Assembly (NCBI GenBank): GCA_013298695.1
Contig: JAAFIS010000010.1
Span: 1-64,000, forward strand
Source: Betaproteobacteria bacterium
GTDB lineage: Bacteria; Pseudomonadota; Gammaproteobacteria; Burkholderiales; Casimicrobiaceae
Length of the DNA stretch: 64,000 bases
Direction of reading: 5' to 3'
This document shows positions 9,222-18,096 of this stretch, piece by piece. Within the stretch, counting starts at the first letter, position 1. Each line of letters begins with the position of its first letter. Under the pieces are notes generated by a model, which worked only from the letters and a program-made list of their open reading frames with translations, had not been told where the DNA came from and ran no database searches. Both the position numbers and the translations under genes were made by a program.

Positions 9222-10588
9222 TGAGTATTTTCGGTAGTGCCATTATCGGGTTCCTGCTTGCGATTGCCATCTTGGTGACAGTTCATGAATTTGGTCACTA
9301 TCTTGTGGCGCGCTGGTTGGGTGTACGCGTGTTGCGATTCTCGGTGGGTTTCGGCCCGGTTTTGTTGCGATGGACGGGCAAACGGAGCATTTTTAAAGGC
9401 GATGAGTTCGCAGTGTCAGCGATCCCTTTGGGTGGCTACGTTCGCATGCTCGACACCCGAGACATCGATGTGGGCGTGCTCACCCCAGCGCAACAAAACG
9501 AGGCTTTTGATCGCCAGGTGTTGTGGAAACGCTCAGCAATCGTTGCCGCTGGCCCGATTGCAAACTTCCTGCTTGCAGTGGCGTTGTACGCTGCTGCGCT
9601 AGCGATGCCTGAAAAAAGTATTCCTGCAGTACTCGCGGCTCCGCGTGCAGAAACTGCTGCAGCCGCCGCCGGGATTCGCGGCGGCGAGAAGGTCGTTGAA
9701 ATCGGCGGTCGACGCGTGTATAGCTGGGAAGATGTGCGCTGGCAGTTGCTGGTGCACTTGTTTGACAACGAGCTCACGCTGGTTCTCAATGATGGCGGGG
9801 TTGATCGCGAGCTTCAACTTCAGCGTGCGCCGCTCGCAAACAACGAAGATCCGACTGCGCGGCGAGCGCTCGCGTGGGGCGTTGCGATTTTCCAACCCGC
9901 TGTTATCGGCGGTGTAGTGGCCAACGGGCCGGCCGCTGCTGCGGGCTTGCGCGCGAATGATCGCGTGGTCGCGGTCAACGGTGAGCGCGTGCGCGAGTGG
10001 GGCGAGCTCACCCAGCGCATCCAAGCGGCAGCCAACATGCCTGTGCGCTTGAGCGTGCTACGTGATGGTGCCACCATTTCGGTCGACGTGACGCCGCGCG
10101 CAGTCACGCTCGACGCGCGCACGATTGGCCGCATTGACGTGTCGCCGATGAATCCACTGGCGAGCGCTGACGCGGAACCCGGTGAACAGCGCGGCGTCTT
10201 TGCCGCTCTCGGCGAGGGCGTAAACCGAACCTGGGAAGCAACCGCGCTCACGCTACGCGTCTTGTGGGGGATGGTGTCAGGCGAGGTGTCGCTACGACAA
10301 GTATCCGGTCCGCTGTCAATGGCCGAAGGTGCGGGCGTTACGTTAAAACAGGGTGCAACCTCGTTTTTATTGTTTCTTGCCATCGTCAGCATTTCAATTG
10401 GCGTCTTGAACCTGCTTCCCATTCCTATGCTAGACGGAGGCCAGTTGCTATATCATCTCTTCGAAGCAATCAAAGGGTCGCCGCCCTCAGAGCGCGCCCT
10501 CATCATCGGACAGCGAATCGGTATCGGATTCGTCACCTCGCTCACAGCGCTTGCGCTTTATAACGACTTTTTGCGTATCTTCTCGTGA
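9221..10588 (+). CDS. rseP: RIP metalloprotease RseP (site-2 protease)
   Basis: Inner-membrane zinc protease that cleaves transmembrane anti-sigma factors and remnant signal peptides. The 455 residues show the zinc motif HEFGH in the first helix, two periplasmic PDZ-type regions (around residues 110-290) and the third zinc ligand in LPIPMLDGGQ near residue 400. It could act on the membrane-anchored anti-sigma factor encoded at 55837-56493, but that is only an inference. The stop codon overlaps the GTG start of bamA. Confidence 0.96.
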   Translation: MSIFGSAIIGFLLAIAILVTVHEFGHYLVARWLGVRVLRFSVGFGPVLLRWTGKRSIFKGDEFAVSAIPLGGYVRMLDTRDIDVGVLTPAQQNEAFDRQVLWKRSAIVAAGPIANFLLAVALYAAALAMPEKSIPAVLAAPRAETAAAAAGIRGGEKVVEIGGRRVYSWEDVRWQLLVHLFDNELTLVLNDGGVDRELQLQRAPLANNEDPTARRALAWGVAIFQPAVIGGVVANGPAAAAGLRANDRVVAVNGERVREWGELTQRIQAAANMPVRLSVLRDGATISVDVTPRAVTLDARTIGRIDVSPMNPLASADAEPGEQRGVFAALGEGVNRTWEATALTLRVLWGMVSGEVSLRQVSGPLSMAEGAGVTLKQGATSFLLFLAIVSISIGVLNLLPIPMLDGGQLLYHLFEAIKGSPPSERALIIGQRIGIGFVTSLTALALYNDFLRIFS

Positions 10589-12972
10589 CCCGTTCCCTTT
10601 CTAGATCCCCTATCCCTTTCATTCGCCTCAAACAGCTCGTTAACGGTCTCGCCGTAGCCGGAGTGTTTACGATCAGCGCGTCAGTTTTTGCGCAAGAGGC
10701 GTTCACCGTTCGCGACATCCGCGTCGAAGGCTTACAGCGCACTGATCCAGGCACGGTGTTCAACTATCTCGGCGTGAAAGTCGGCGATCGGTTCGACGCA
10801 GCTGCGGCGTCAAAAGCGATCAAAACGCTTTTTGAGACCGGTTTTTTTCGCGATGTTCGCGTTGAGTCGCAAGACGGCGTATTGATTGTGACCGTGGTTG
10901 AACGCCCGACGGTCGCCTCGGTTGCGATTTCGGGCGCAAAGGAATTTGATTCCGACACGCTGAAGAAAGCGCTGCGCGATGCCGGACTCTCCGAAGGTCG
11001 GATTCTTGATCGCACGATTCTTGATCGTGCTGAACAAGAAATCAAAAAGCAATATCTGTCACGTGGTCGCTACGACGTTGAAATCACCACCACGCTGACG
11101 CCGCTCGAGCGCAACCGCACGGCAATTACGATTGACGTAAAAGAAGGCGAAGTCGCCCGCATTGATTCGATCAATATCATCGGTGCAACGGCGTTTTCTG
11201 AAAAAACGCTGTTGGATCAAATGCAGCTGGCCGTCGGCGGTTGGCTGTCTTGGTACACCAAGGACGATCAGTATTCAAAGCAGAAACTCTCCGCTGATCT
11301 GGAAGCCGTTCGCGCGTTCTACACAAACCGCGGTTATCTCGAATTTAACGTTGAATCGACCCAAGTTTCACTGTCGCCCGACAAGTCGAAGGTGTTCATC
11401 ACGGTGAACATTTCTGAGGGCGCCAAGTTCACGGTGTCTGGCATTTCGCTATCGGGCGAACTACTGCTGCCCGAAGCGGAATTGCGCGCGCTAATTCCGG
11501 TAAAAAGCGGTGACGTGTTTAACCGCACGCGCTTGGCAGACGGCGCGAAATCGATCAGCGATCGCTTGGGGCGTGAAGGCTACGCATTCGCGGGCGTAAA
11601 TACGGTTCCCGAAATTGACCGCGAGAAGCAAACCGTTGCCTTTAACTACGTGATTGATCCGGGCCGTCGCGTGTACGTTCGCCGCATCAACATCGCTGGC
11701 AATCTGCAAACACGAGATGAAGTGATTCGACGCGAGTTGCGTCAGCTGGAATCATCCTGGTACGACCAAGCAAAGATTCAGCGCTCGAAAGTACGCCTGG
11801 ATCGTTTAGGATTTTTCGAAGAAGTAACGCTCGATAATCAAGCCATCGCTGGTGCGAACGATCAAGTCGACATCGACGTCACTGTGAAAGAGAAAAACAC
11901 GGGTAGCGTTAATGCAGGCGCGGGTTATTCGAGTGCAGAAAAGCTCGTTCTTTCTGCATCGCTTTCACAAAACAACGTGCTTGGTACCGGTAACGCGCTT
12001 GCAGTGCAGGTCAATACGAGCCGTGCCTCGAAAACGGCCGTGCTCGCCTACACAAATCCGTACTGGACGGCCGACGGCGTAAGCCGTAGTTTTGATGTGT
12101 ACCGCAGGACGTACGATCCAACTTCAACAGGCGGCGGCAGCTACATTCTTGCCACGTTTGGTGCGGGCATGCGATTTGGCATTCCGATCAGCGAAACCGA
12201 TTCGGTGAGCGTTGGCACGTCCGCCGAAAGCTCGAAACTTACGTTAACGCCGGGCCTGAGTCCGCAACGCTTTTTCGACTACACGAAAGAGTTTGGAAGC
12301 CAAACAAACACCTACAAAGTGCAGAGCGGCTGGGCGCGTGACACGCGCGACAGCATCGATTACCCAACGCGCGGCTGGCTGCAAAGCGTCGGCGTTGAGG
12401 CGACATTGCCCGTCACCAATTTGAAGTACTTTAAGTTCAATTACAACGCGCAATATTTCTTGCCGTTGTTTAGCGGGCTTGTCTACGGCGCAAACATCGA
12501 CGTCGGCTACGGCAATGGATACGGTGGCAGCTCGCTGCCGTTTTTCCAGAATTACTACGGCGGTGGCGTAGGCTCCGTGCGTACGTACGACACCAACTCT
12601 CTGGGTCCGAAAGAGGCCGTAACCACAACGATCCGCAACCCAGACGGCACCGAAACGCTGCTCACACGCTACAACGGAAGCGCTATCGGTGGCCGACGTA
12701 AGTTCACCATCAATAACGAAATTCTGTTTCCGTTCCCAGGTACGAAAAACACGAAAGACGTTCGCGGCAGCGTGTTCTTCGATGCGGGCCAAATTTATGA
12801 CAAAGGCGACGCGGTTCAAAAAGACAACGAGCGGATTCACATGTCGTTTGGCGTGGCGCTCGCGTGGAAATCACCGATAGGTGCGCTCAAATTTAGTTAC
12901 GGTATTCCGATTGGCAAGAAGCAAGACGATAAAATTCAGCGCTTCCAGTTCCAAGTGGGCACGTTGTTCTAG
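10585..12972 (+). CDS. bamA: Outer membrane protein assembly factor BamA
   Basis: Omp85 insertase of the BAM complex. The 795 residues are a signal peptide ending near ASVFAQ, five POTRA repeats (about 37-440) and a 16-strand barrel ending in Phe (QVGTLF). The GTG start at 10585 overlaps the rseP stop. One oddity: in the barrel loop L6, where BamA proteins normally have VRG[FY], the sequence reads GSVRTYDTNSLGPK, with Thr in place of the conserved Gly. The rest of that loop context is normal, so the identity is not in doubt. Confidence 0.97.
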   Translation: MTRSLSRSPIPFIRLKQLVNGLAVAGVFTISASVFAQEAFTVRDIRVEGLQRTDPGTVFNYLGVKVGDRFDAAAASKAIKTLFETGFFRDVRVESQDGVLIVTVVERPTVASVAISGAKEFDSDTLKKALRDAGLSEGRILDRTILDRAEQEIKKQYLSRGRYDVEITTTLTPLERNRTAITIDVKEGEVARIDSINIIGATAFSEKTLLDQMQLAVGGWLSWYTKDDQYSKQKLSADLEAVRAFYTNRGYLEFNVESTQVSLSPDKSKVFITVNISEGAKFTVSGISLSGELLLPEAELRALIPVKSGDVFNRTRLADGAKSISDRLGREGYAFAGVNTVPEIDREKQTVAFNYVIDPGRRVYVRRINIAGNLQTRDEVIRRELRQLESSWYDQAKIQRSKVRLDRLGFFEEVTLDNQAIAGANDQVDIDVTVKEKNTGSVNAGAGYSSAEKLVLSASLSQNNVLGTGNALAVQVNTSRASKTAVLAYTNPYWTADGVSRSFDVYRRTYDPTSTGGGSYILATFGAGMRFGIPISETDSVSVGTSAESSKLTLTPGLSPQRFFDYTKEFGSQTNTYKVQSGWARDTRDSIDYPTRGWLQSVGVEATLPVTNLKYFKFNYNAQYFLPLFSGLVYGANIDVGYGNGYGGSSLPFFQNYYGGGVGSVRTYDTNSLGPKEAVTTTIRNPDGTETLLTRYNGSAIGGRRKFTINNEILFPFPGTKNTKDVRGSVFFDAGQIYDKGDAVQKDNERIHMSFGVALAWKSPIGALKFSYGIPIGKKQDDKIQRFQFQVGTLF

Positions 12973-12980
12973 CCGAATCT

Positions 12981-13577
12981 ATGAAACATTCAATGATCAA
13001 TAGCACAGCAATCAAGAGCGTCTCGTCTTCGGTGCAGTGTGCGGTTTTGTTCGCCTTGATGGCAGCGTGCACGGCGACGCTTGCAAACGCTCAAGCGCCA
13101 GCAAGCGGAGCGGCTGCCAACGCGGCGCAATCCGCAGCGCGCACGGGGGACCTCAAGATCGGTTTTGTTAACACTGAAAAGCTGTTGCGCGAATCGGTTC
13201 CGGCGCAGCGTGCGCTGAAAAAACTTGAGCGCGAATTCGCAACGCGTCAAGCGGAAGTTGAGAAGCTTGCGAAGCGCTTCCGCGATGCTACTGCTACGTT
13301 TGACAAAGAACAGCTCACGTTATCGGACGAAGTACGCCGTACGCGCCAGCGCGAGCTCGAAACCTTAAGTCGCGATCTGCAACGTGCTCAGCGCGAATTG
13401 CGTGAAGACGAAAACCTTCGTAAAAATGAAGAGCTTACGCAACTACAGGAACGCGCACAACGGGCAATCGAGCGCATTGCAGCGGCTGAAAAATTTGACC
13501 TCATTCTTCAAGAAGCAGTTTATTTCAATGCCCGGATCGACATCACCGATCGCGTGTTGAAAGCTCTGGCCGAATAG
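12981..13577 (+). CDS. skp: OmpH/Skp family periplasmic chaperone
   Basis: Trimeric holdase that carries unfolded outer-membrane proteins to BamA, encoded just upstream. The 198 residues contain a signal peptide ending at ANAQ, an Ala-rich linker, the strand motif [14 protein letters not shown], then a long, charged coiled-coil tentacle region (about 75-165) and the closing [17 protein letters not shown] typical of OmpH. It lies 8 bp after bamA and 4 bp before lpxD. Confidence 0.93.
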   Translation: MKHSMINSTAIKSVSSSVQCAVLFALMAACTATLANAQAPASGAAANAAQSAARTGDLKIGFVNTEKLLRESVPAQRALKKLEREFATRQAEVEKLAKRFRDATATFDKEQLTLSDEVRRTRQRELETLSRDLQRAQRELREDENLRKNEELTQLQERAQRAIERIAAAEKFDLILQEAVYFNARIDITDRVLKALAE

Positions 13578-13581
13578 CGAC

Positions 13582-14607
13582 ATGGGGCGTTCACTAGCGA
13601 CGCCGATTTCCGTCGGCGCGCTTGCCGAACGGCTCTCGATCACGCTCCCACATTCGGCCGAGGCCGCGCGCTTGATAACCGGCGTTGCGAGTCTGTCGCA
13701 CGCTGCGATCGGTGACATCACTTTTTTTTCCGACAAAAAGTTCGCAAAAGTCGTTGCTTCGACCTCTGCAAGCGCGGTAATTGCGTTGCCGAATGCGACG
13801 ATTCCTGAGGGGTGCGTGCATCTCCCGCATCCGCAACCGCATCTCGCGTTTGCAAATCTACTACAGCAACTTTTTCCATACAACGCCAATTTTACTGGGC
13901 GATCACCGTTATCGGATGTTCACCCAACAGCAAAGATAAACGATGTTGCTTGCCCGGTGTTTTGTGCGATTGGTGAGAATAGCTATGTTGGGGCGAATAC
14001 CATTTTGCATCCAAACGTCACTATTGGACGCAACGTCAGAATAGGGCGAGATTGCCTCATTCACGCTGGCGTCACGATTTACGACGGCGTCCAGTTGGGC
14101 GATCGCTGTATCGTGCAAAGCGGTGCGGTGATTGGCTCTGACGGCTTTGGTTTTCAGTCGTCGGCAACGGGCTGGATAAAAGTCCCACAGGTTGGAACGG
14201 TCATCATTGGTGACGATGTCGAGATTGGCGCAAACACCTGTATTGATCGTGGCGCGATTGAAGACACGGTGATCGGCAATGGGGTGAAGATTGACAACCT
14301 AGTTCAGATTGCTCACAACGTGCGCATCGGTGAGCACACCGCAATCGCGGGTTGCGCGGGGATCGCAGGCAGCACAACTATTGGTAGACGTTGCATGATT
14401 GGCGGAGACGCTAAAGTTGTAGGCCATCTTGAGATTTGTGACGATGTGATTATTTCTGCGGCAACAATCATCTCAGCGTCGATCATCACGCCGGGACGCT
14501 ACACAGGCGTATTCCCTGCGGTGGAACACCGCGATTGGATTCGTATCGCGGCGACGCTTCGACGCGGCGCCGTTAAACGAAAAACAAATGATTCCGGGGA
14601 AAACTAA
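13582..14607 (+). CDS. lpxD: UDP-3-O-(3-hydroxyacyl)glucosamine N-acyltransferase
   Basis: Third acylation step of lipid A synthesis. The 341 residues begin with the uridine-binding LpxD domain and continue in a left-handed beta helix of hexapeptide repeats (about 100-300). The catalytic His sits in the [16 protein letters not shown] segment, a near-perfect match to the family. The last base overlaps the fabZ start. Confidence 0.97.
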   Translation: MGRSLATPISVGALAERLSITLPHSAEAARLITGVASLSHAAIGDITFFSDKKFAKVVASTSASAVIALPNATIPEGCVHLPHPQPHLAFANLLQQLFPYNANFTGRSPLSDVHPTAKINDVACPVFCAIGENSYVGANTILHPNVTIGRNVRIGRDCLIHAGVTIYDGVQLGDRCIVQSGAVIGSDGFGFQSSATGWIKVPQVGTVIIGDDVEIGANTCIDRGAIEDTVIGNGVKIDNLVQIAHNVRIGEHTAIAGCAGIAGSTTIGRRCMIGGDAKVVGHLEICDDVIISAATIISASIITPGRYTGVFPAVEHRDWIRIAATLRRGAVKRKTNDSGEN

Positions 14608-15089
14608 TGTCACAGAATCAATCGACAAAAATTGAAGGACAAGTGTCGCTCTACGACATCGCTCGAATTCGCGCGCTGTTGCCTCACCGCTACCCGTTTC
14701 TTTTGATTGATCGCGTCACAGCGCTAGAAATCGGCAAATCCGTGACTGCGCTCAAAAACGTCACGATTAACGAACCCTTTTTTAACGGGCATTTTCCGAC
14801 CCAGCCGGTGATGCCCGGCGTGCTGATCATTGAGGCCATGGCGCAGGCCGCTGCAGTGCTCGCATTCGAGTCGGTGCCTGCGAAAAATCCAGACGAACAG
14901 CGCATTGTTTATCTTGCTGGTGTGGATAACGCACGGTTCAAGCGGCCTGTGGTGCCGGGAGATCAACTCATTTTGCAGATCACCGTGGATCGCATCATGC
15001 GCAACATCGGAAAATTTAGCTGCACTGCAAAGGTTGATGGACAACTCGTCACCGAAGCAACTCTGATCGCGGCGCTTCAAGGAAACTAG
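14607..15089 (+). CDS. fabZ: 3-hydroxyacyl-[acyl-carrier-protein] dehydratase
   Basis: Hot-dog-fold dehydratase of fatty acid elongation. The 160 residues include [13 protein letters not shown], the catalytic His in [14 protein letters not shown] and the catalytic Glu in the following IIEAMAQ. It sits between lpxD and lpxA, the standard arrangement in which it competes with LpxA for the hydroxyacyl-ACP pool. Confidence 0.97.
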   Translation: MSQNQSTKIEGQVSLYDIARIRALLPHRYPFLLIDRVTALEIGKSVTALKNVTINEPFFNGHFPTQPVMPGVLIIEAMAQAAAVLAFESVPAKNPDEQRIVYLAGVDNARFKRPVVPGDQLILQITVDRIMRNIGKFSCTAKVDGQLVTEATLIAALQGN

Positions 15090-15091
15090 CC

Positions 15092-15883
15092 GTGGCAACC
15101 GTACATCCCACCGCCATTGTCGATCCGAAGGCGATGCTTCACGATGACGTCGAGATCGGCCCGTTCTGTGTTGTGGGCGAAAACGTTACGCTTGGCGCAG
15201 GCAGCAAGCTCGTCTCTCACGTCGTAATCGACGGCATTACGACGATCGGGGCGCGCAATACTTTTTTTCCATTCGCGTCGATCGGTCTCGCACCACAAGA
15301 CAAAAAGTACGCCGGCGAACCCACAAGGCTTGTCATTGGTGACGATAACGTGTTTCGTGAGAGCTGCACCATCCATCGCGGCACCGAGCAAGATCGGAGT
15401 GTCACCACGCTCGGCTCACGCATTCTCGCGATGGCCTATGCGCATGTTGCGCACGATTGCGTTGTCGGCGATGACGTCATTCTTGCAAACGCGGCAACGC
15501 TCGCTGGGCATGTCAATGTCGGTGAGTTCGCAATTGTTGGTGGGCTCGCAGCCGTGCATCAGTTTTGCCGCGTCGGCGCGCACGCCATGATTGGCGGTTG
15601 TTCTTGCGTGACGCAAGACGTCGCGCCTTATGTTCTGGGGCACGGGAATCCCTTCGCTGTGAGCGGGATGAACCTTGAAGGACTCAAACGTCGTGGCTAC
15701 GACGCCGACGCGCAGGCGGCCGTGAAAAGCGCCCACAAATTGATTTGGCGATCCGGCGTTGTATTGGCAGAAGCGAAGCTGCAGTTGCAGCAAATGCACG
15801 ACGAGGGCAACGCATCGGCGCAGCGCGCGCTCAAGCCGCTCATCGATTTCCTCGCAATATCCGGTCGCGGGCTGGCGCGCTAA
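15092..15883 (+). CDS. lpxA: Acyl-ACP--UDP-N-acetylglucosamine O-acyltransferase
   Basis: First lipid A enzyme; adds a hydroxyacyl chain to UDP-GlcNAc. The 263 residues are a hexapeptide-repeat helix followed by a C-terminal helical domain. The catalytic His lies in AYAHVAHDCVVGDD, and the family motif HRGTEQD is present. The start is GTG at 15092, two bases after the fabZ stop. The final TAA shares a base with the lpxB ATG. Confidence 0.97.
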   Translation: MATVHPTAIVDPKAMLHDDVEIGPFCVVGENVTLGAGSKLVSHVVIDGITTIGARNTFFPFASIGLAPQDKKYAGEPTRLVIGDDNVFRESCTIHRGTEQDRSVTTLGSRILAMAYAHVAHDCVVGDDVILANAATLAGHVNVGEFAIVGGLAAVHQFCRVGAHAMIGGCSCVTQDVAPYVLGHGNPFAVSGMNLEGLKRRGYDADAQAAVKSAHKLIWRSGVVLAEAKLQLQQMHDEGNASAQRALKPLIDFLAISGRGLAR

Positions 15884-17031
15884 TGCGGCGAATTGTGATT
15901 GTTGCGGGGGAAGCCTCGGGAGACCAACTGGCCGCGCACCTCGTGCGCGAAGTTCGGGAGGCCGATCCAAACGTTGATTTCGTTGGGGTGTGCGGCCCAA
16001 AAATGAGAGAAGCGGGTGTAGCGCAATGGTTTGATATTGCCACGCTATCAGTGAGAGGCTACGCGGAAGTTATTGCTGCATTGCCGCGAATTTTTCGCCT
16101 TAGGCGCGGACTGCTCACAAAGATCGACGCGTTCAACCCTGATCTCTACATCGGCGTTGACGCGCCCGATTTCAACCTGCGAATTGAAAAGGCGGTCAAG
16201 TCGCGCGGCATACGAACAATGCACTACGTTTGCCCATCGTTTTGGGCGTGGCGTGCGGAGCGGGCAAAGAAATTTCATCAATCGCTTGATCACATGCTTT
16301 GCGTGTTTCCATTCGAACCTGACCTTCTAGCCGCCCACGGCGTAAAGGCTACGTTTGTCGGCCATCCGATGGCGCGAGCGATTCATAGCGAATCGAATCA
16401 AGCAGCGCTGCGCAAAAGCTACACCCGGTTCAAGCAAGATGAGGTGATTCACGAACTGGTTGCGGTGTTGCCGGGTTCGCGAGTCAGTGAGCTCAATTTT
16501 CACGCGGAGCTTTTCGTAAACACGATTGAGATGATCGCGCGCGATCGTCCGAACGCCCGGTTTTTAGTTCCACTGGTTAACCGTGAAACACGCGCGATCT
16601 TTGAGGCAGCGCTTTGGAGCCACGGCGCAGCAATTGCAGAGAAAGTCGATCTCTTGTTCGGACATGCGGATTTCGCGCTCCGCGTCGCTGACGTCGGGCT
16701 GATTGCATCGGGCACTGCAAGTCTCGAAGCGGCGATGTGCGGCTGTCCGCACGTGGTTACCTATCGGATCAGCGCAATCACGCACGCCTATGTGCGCCGA
16801 AAACTTACGCTTCCATATGTGTCACTGCCCAATATTCTTGCGCGCGAAAAATTCATCCCCGAACTGCTTCAAAAAGACGCAACGCCGCAAAAACTATCTG
16901 CAGCCCTTGTCGAATTGCTCGACTCTGCGGAAGTTCGCCGAAGTATGACAGCGCGATTCAATGCGATTCGCGAAAGCCTTCAAGCGAATACCGCGCGCCC
17001 ATTGGCTGACGTGATTTTGAGCGCGCGCTAA
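15883..17031 (+). CDS. lpxB: Lipid-A-disaccharide synthase
   Basis: Membrane-associated glycosyltransferase (GT19) joining UDP-2,3-diacylglucosamine and lipid X. The 382 residues start with RRIVIVAGEASGDQLAAHL and contain SVRGYAEVI, CPSFWAWR and VLPGSRVSEL as expected. The ATG at 15883 overlaps the lpxA stop; the frame is open another 46 codons upstream, but that part lies inside lpxA. rnhB starts with the base after this stop. Confidence 0.96.
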   Translation: MRRIVIVAGEASGDQLAAHLVREVREADPNVDFVGVCGPKMREAGVAQWFDIATLSVRGYAEVIAALPRIFRLRRGLLTKIDAFNPDLYIGVDAPDFNLRIEKAVKSRGIRTMHYVCPSFWAWRAERAKKFHQSLDHMLCVFPFEPDLLAAHGVKATFVGHPMARAIHSESNQAALRKSYTRFKQDEVIHELVAVLPGSRVSELNFHAELFVNTIEMIARDRPNARFLVPLVNRETRAIFEAALWSHGAAIAEKVDLLFGHADFALRVADVGLIASGTASLEAAMCGCPHVVTYRISAITHAYVRRKLTLPYVSLPNILAREKFIPELLQKDATPQKLSAALVELLDSAEVRRSMTARFNAIRESLQANTARPLADVILSAR

Positions 17032-17637
17032 GTGATTTGCGGCATCGACGAAGCAGGGCGCGGCCCACTCGCCGGGCCGGTATATGCCGCGGCGGTAATT
17101 TTGGGCGAACGAGGGCTATCAATCAAAGGCATCGACGATTCGAAGAAATTGAGCCAGGGCAAACGCGAGGCACTCGCGCTAGAAATTAAAGAGAAAGCGT
17201 TCGCGTGGTCGGTTATCGCAATCGACGCCAACATCATCGACCAAATCAACATCCTGCAAGCCACCTTGCAAGGCATGCACAGCGCCTTCATGACACTCGC
17301 TGCGCAAAAAGCAAAGCGAACCGCTATCCGCGAAATTGTTATCGACGGCACACAACTTCCGAAAGCGCTTGTCGCGTGGTGTGGTGCCCATGCAATCCGT
17401 TTAGAAGCGCTTCCGAAAGCCGACGCTACGGTGAAAGAGGTCGGTGCCGCGTCGATCCTCGCCAAAACCGCACGCGATGAATTCATGATTGCGATGGACG
17501 CGCGCTACCCCGGCTACGGCTTCGCACAACACAAAGGCTATGGCACCGCGCAACATCTGCAAGCCATCGCGACGTTAGGCCCGTGTGAGCTACATCGAAA
17601 AACGTTTGCGCCCATTGCGCAGTATTCGTTGTTATAG
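17032..17637 (+). CDS. rnhB: Ribonuclease HII
   Basis: Removes RNA from RNA/DNA hybrids and starts ribonucleotide excision repair. The 201-residue protein has the catalytic DEAGRGPLAGP at the N-terminus and the later Asp residues in IDGTQLP and ARYPGYGFAQHKGYG. The start is GTG at 17032, abutting the lpxB stop. The gene is full length, but its last 117 bp occur a second time at 34080-34196. The genes that usually follow rnhB in Burkholderiales (an SpoU-type RNA methyltransferase, then the PEP synthase region) are absent; an unrelated catabolic block follows instead. Confidence 0.96.
   Translation: MICGIDEAGRGPLAGPVYAAAVILGERGLSIKGIDDSKKLSQGKREALALEIKEKAFAWSVIAIDANIIDQINILQATLQGMHSAFMTLAAQKAKRTAIREIVIDGTQLPKALVAWCGAHAIRLEALPKADATVKEVGAASILAKTARDEFMIAMDARYPGYGFAQHKGYGTAQHLQAIATLGPCELHRKTFAPIAQYSLL
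17521..17637 (+). repeat. rnhB 3'-end direct repeat, left copy
   Basis: This last 117 bp of intact rnhB recurs in the same orientation at 34080-34196 with 109 identical bases. The longest exact stretch is 51 bp (17576-17626 and 34135-34185). The right copy stops matching right after the stop codon. The two copies bracket 16.4 kb. Confidence 0.95.
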
Positions 17638-17991
17638 ATAGTTCAAATTTTCAATGGGATCGGATATTGGCGCGACCGCGCCATCCGCTTGGGGTTTCAA
17701 TCAAAAAGTGCGAATCAAGCTATTTCGGCTTTGTTTGCTCGTGTGACTGCACACCAGGGTAGGCGGACCGATGCTGAATTTTGCGAACACCGGTCTTGAA
17801 TTACAAGTCTTTGACTAAATCCACTGTTCAGCTCCAGAAGTAGCCATTAATTCTTATTACTCAAGAATTCGTATTTTGGGTTGATTACCCAGTCAAAAAT
17901 GAGCTTCTAGGTTAAACACTGATAAATAGTTAAGCAGGTCGACGAATCCGCCACACTGAGCCGCTTCTGGTTCAACATAACTCGTTCTTCG
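17638..17991. other. Non-coding gap after rnhB at the left edge of the inserted block
   Basis: About 350 bp, visibly AT-richer than its surroundings, without a credible gene. It has a tight palindrome GGCGCG-AC-CGCGCC at 17669-17682, too close-set for a normal terminator. No integrase, tRNA or insertion-sequence end is seen. The receptor promoter lies at its right end. Confidence 0.6.
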
Positions 17992-18020
17992 TTGCTCAGC
18001 GCTATTTTCGCGGCTACATT
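17992..18020 (+). promoter_or_regulatory. candidate promoter of the TonB-dependent receptor gene
   Basis: TTGCTC (17992-17997), a 17-bp spacer and TACATT (18015-18020) give an ordinary but weak sigma-70 promoter. The transcription start would fall within the operator-like palindrome at 18024-18035, a layout that suits repression by a LacI-type protein. Confidence 0.45.
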
Positions 18021-18023
18021 TGT

Positions 18024-18035
18024 GCATACGAATGC
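18024..18035. promoter_or_regulatory. LacI-family operator-like site before the receptor gene
   Basis: GCATACGAATGC, an imperfect 12-bp palindrome with a central CG, 62 bp before the receptor start. It matches 11 of 12 bases of the perfect palindrome GCATACGTATGC at 21984-21995. Central-CG palindromes are the usual form of LacI/GalR-family sites, and a LacI-type regulator is encoded nearby at 24154-25215. Confidence 0.6.
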
Positions 18036-18096
18036 AATTTTCCGCGTGTTCATCACCCCGACCGAATCAAAAGCAAAACTGCAGAGGAGATACCGT

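Noticed and set aside
12244-12840. 198-codon minus-strand frame within bamA
   Set aside because: The barrel coding of bamA is beyond doubt here; no motif or ribosome site supports the antisense frame.
17669-17682. GC-rich palindrome after rnhB as a terminator
   Set aside because: Only two bases between the arms and no T run; it cannot form a normal terminator hairpin as it stands.
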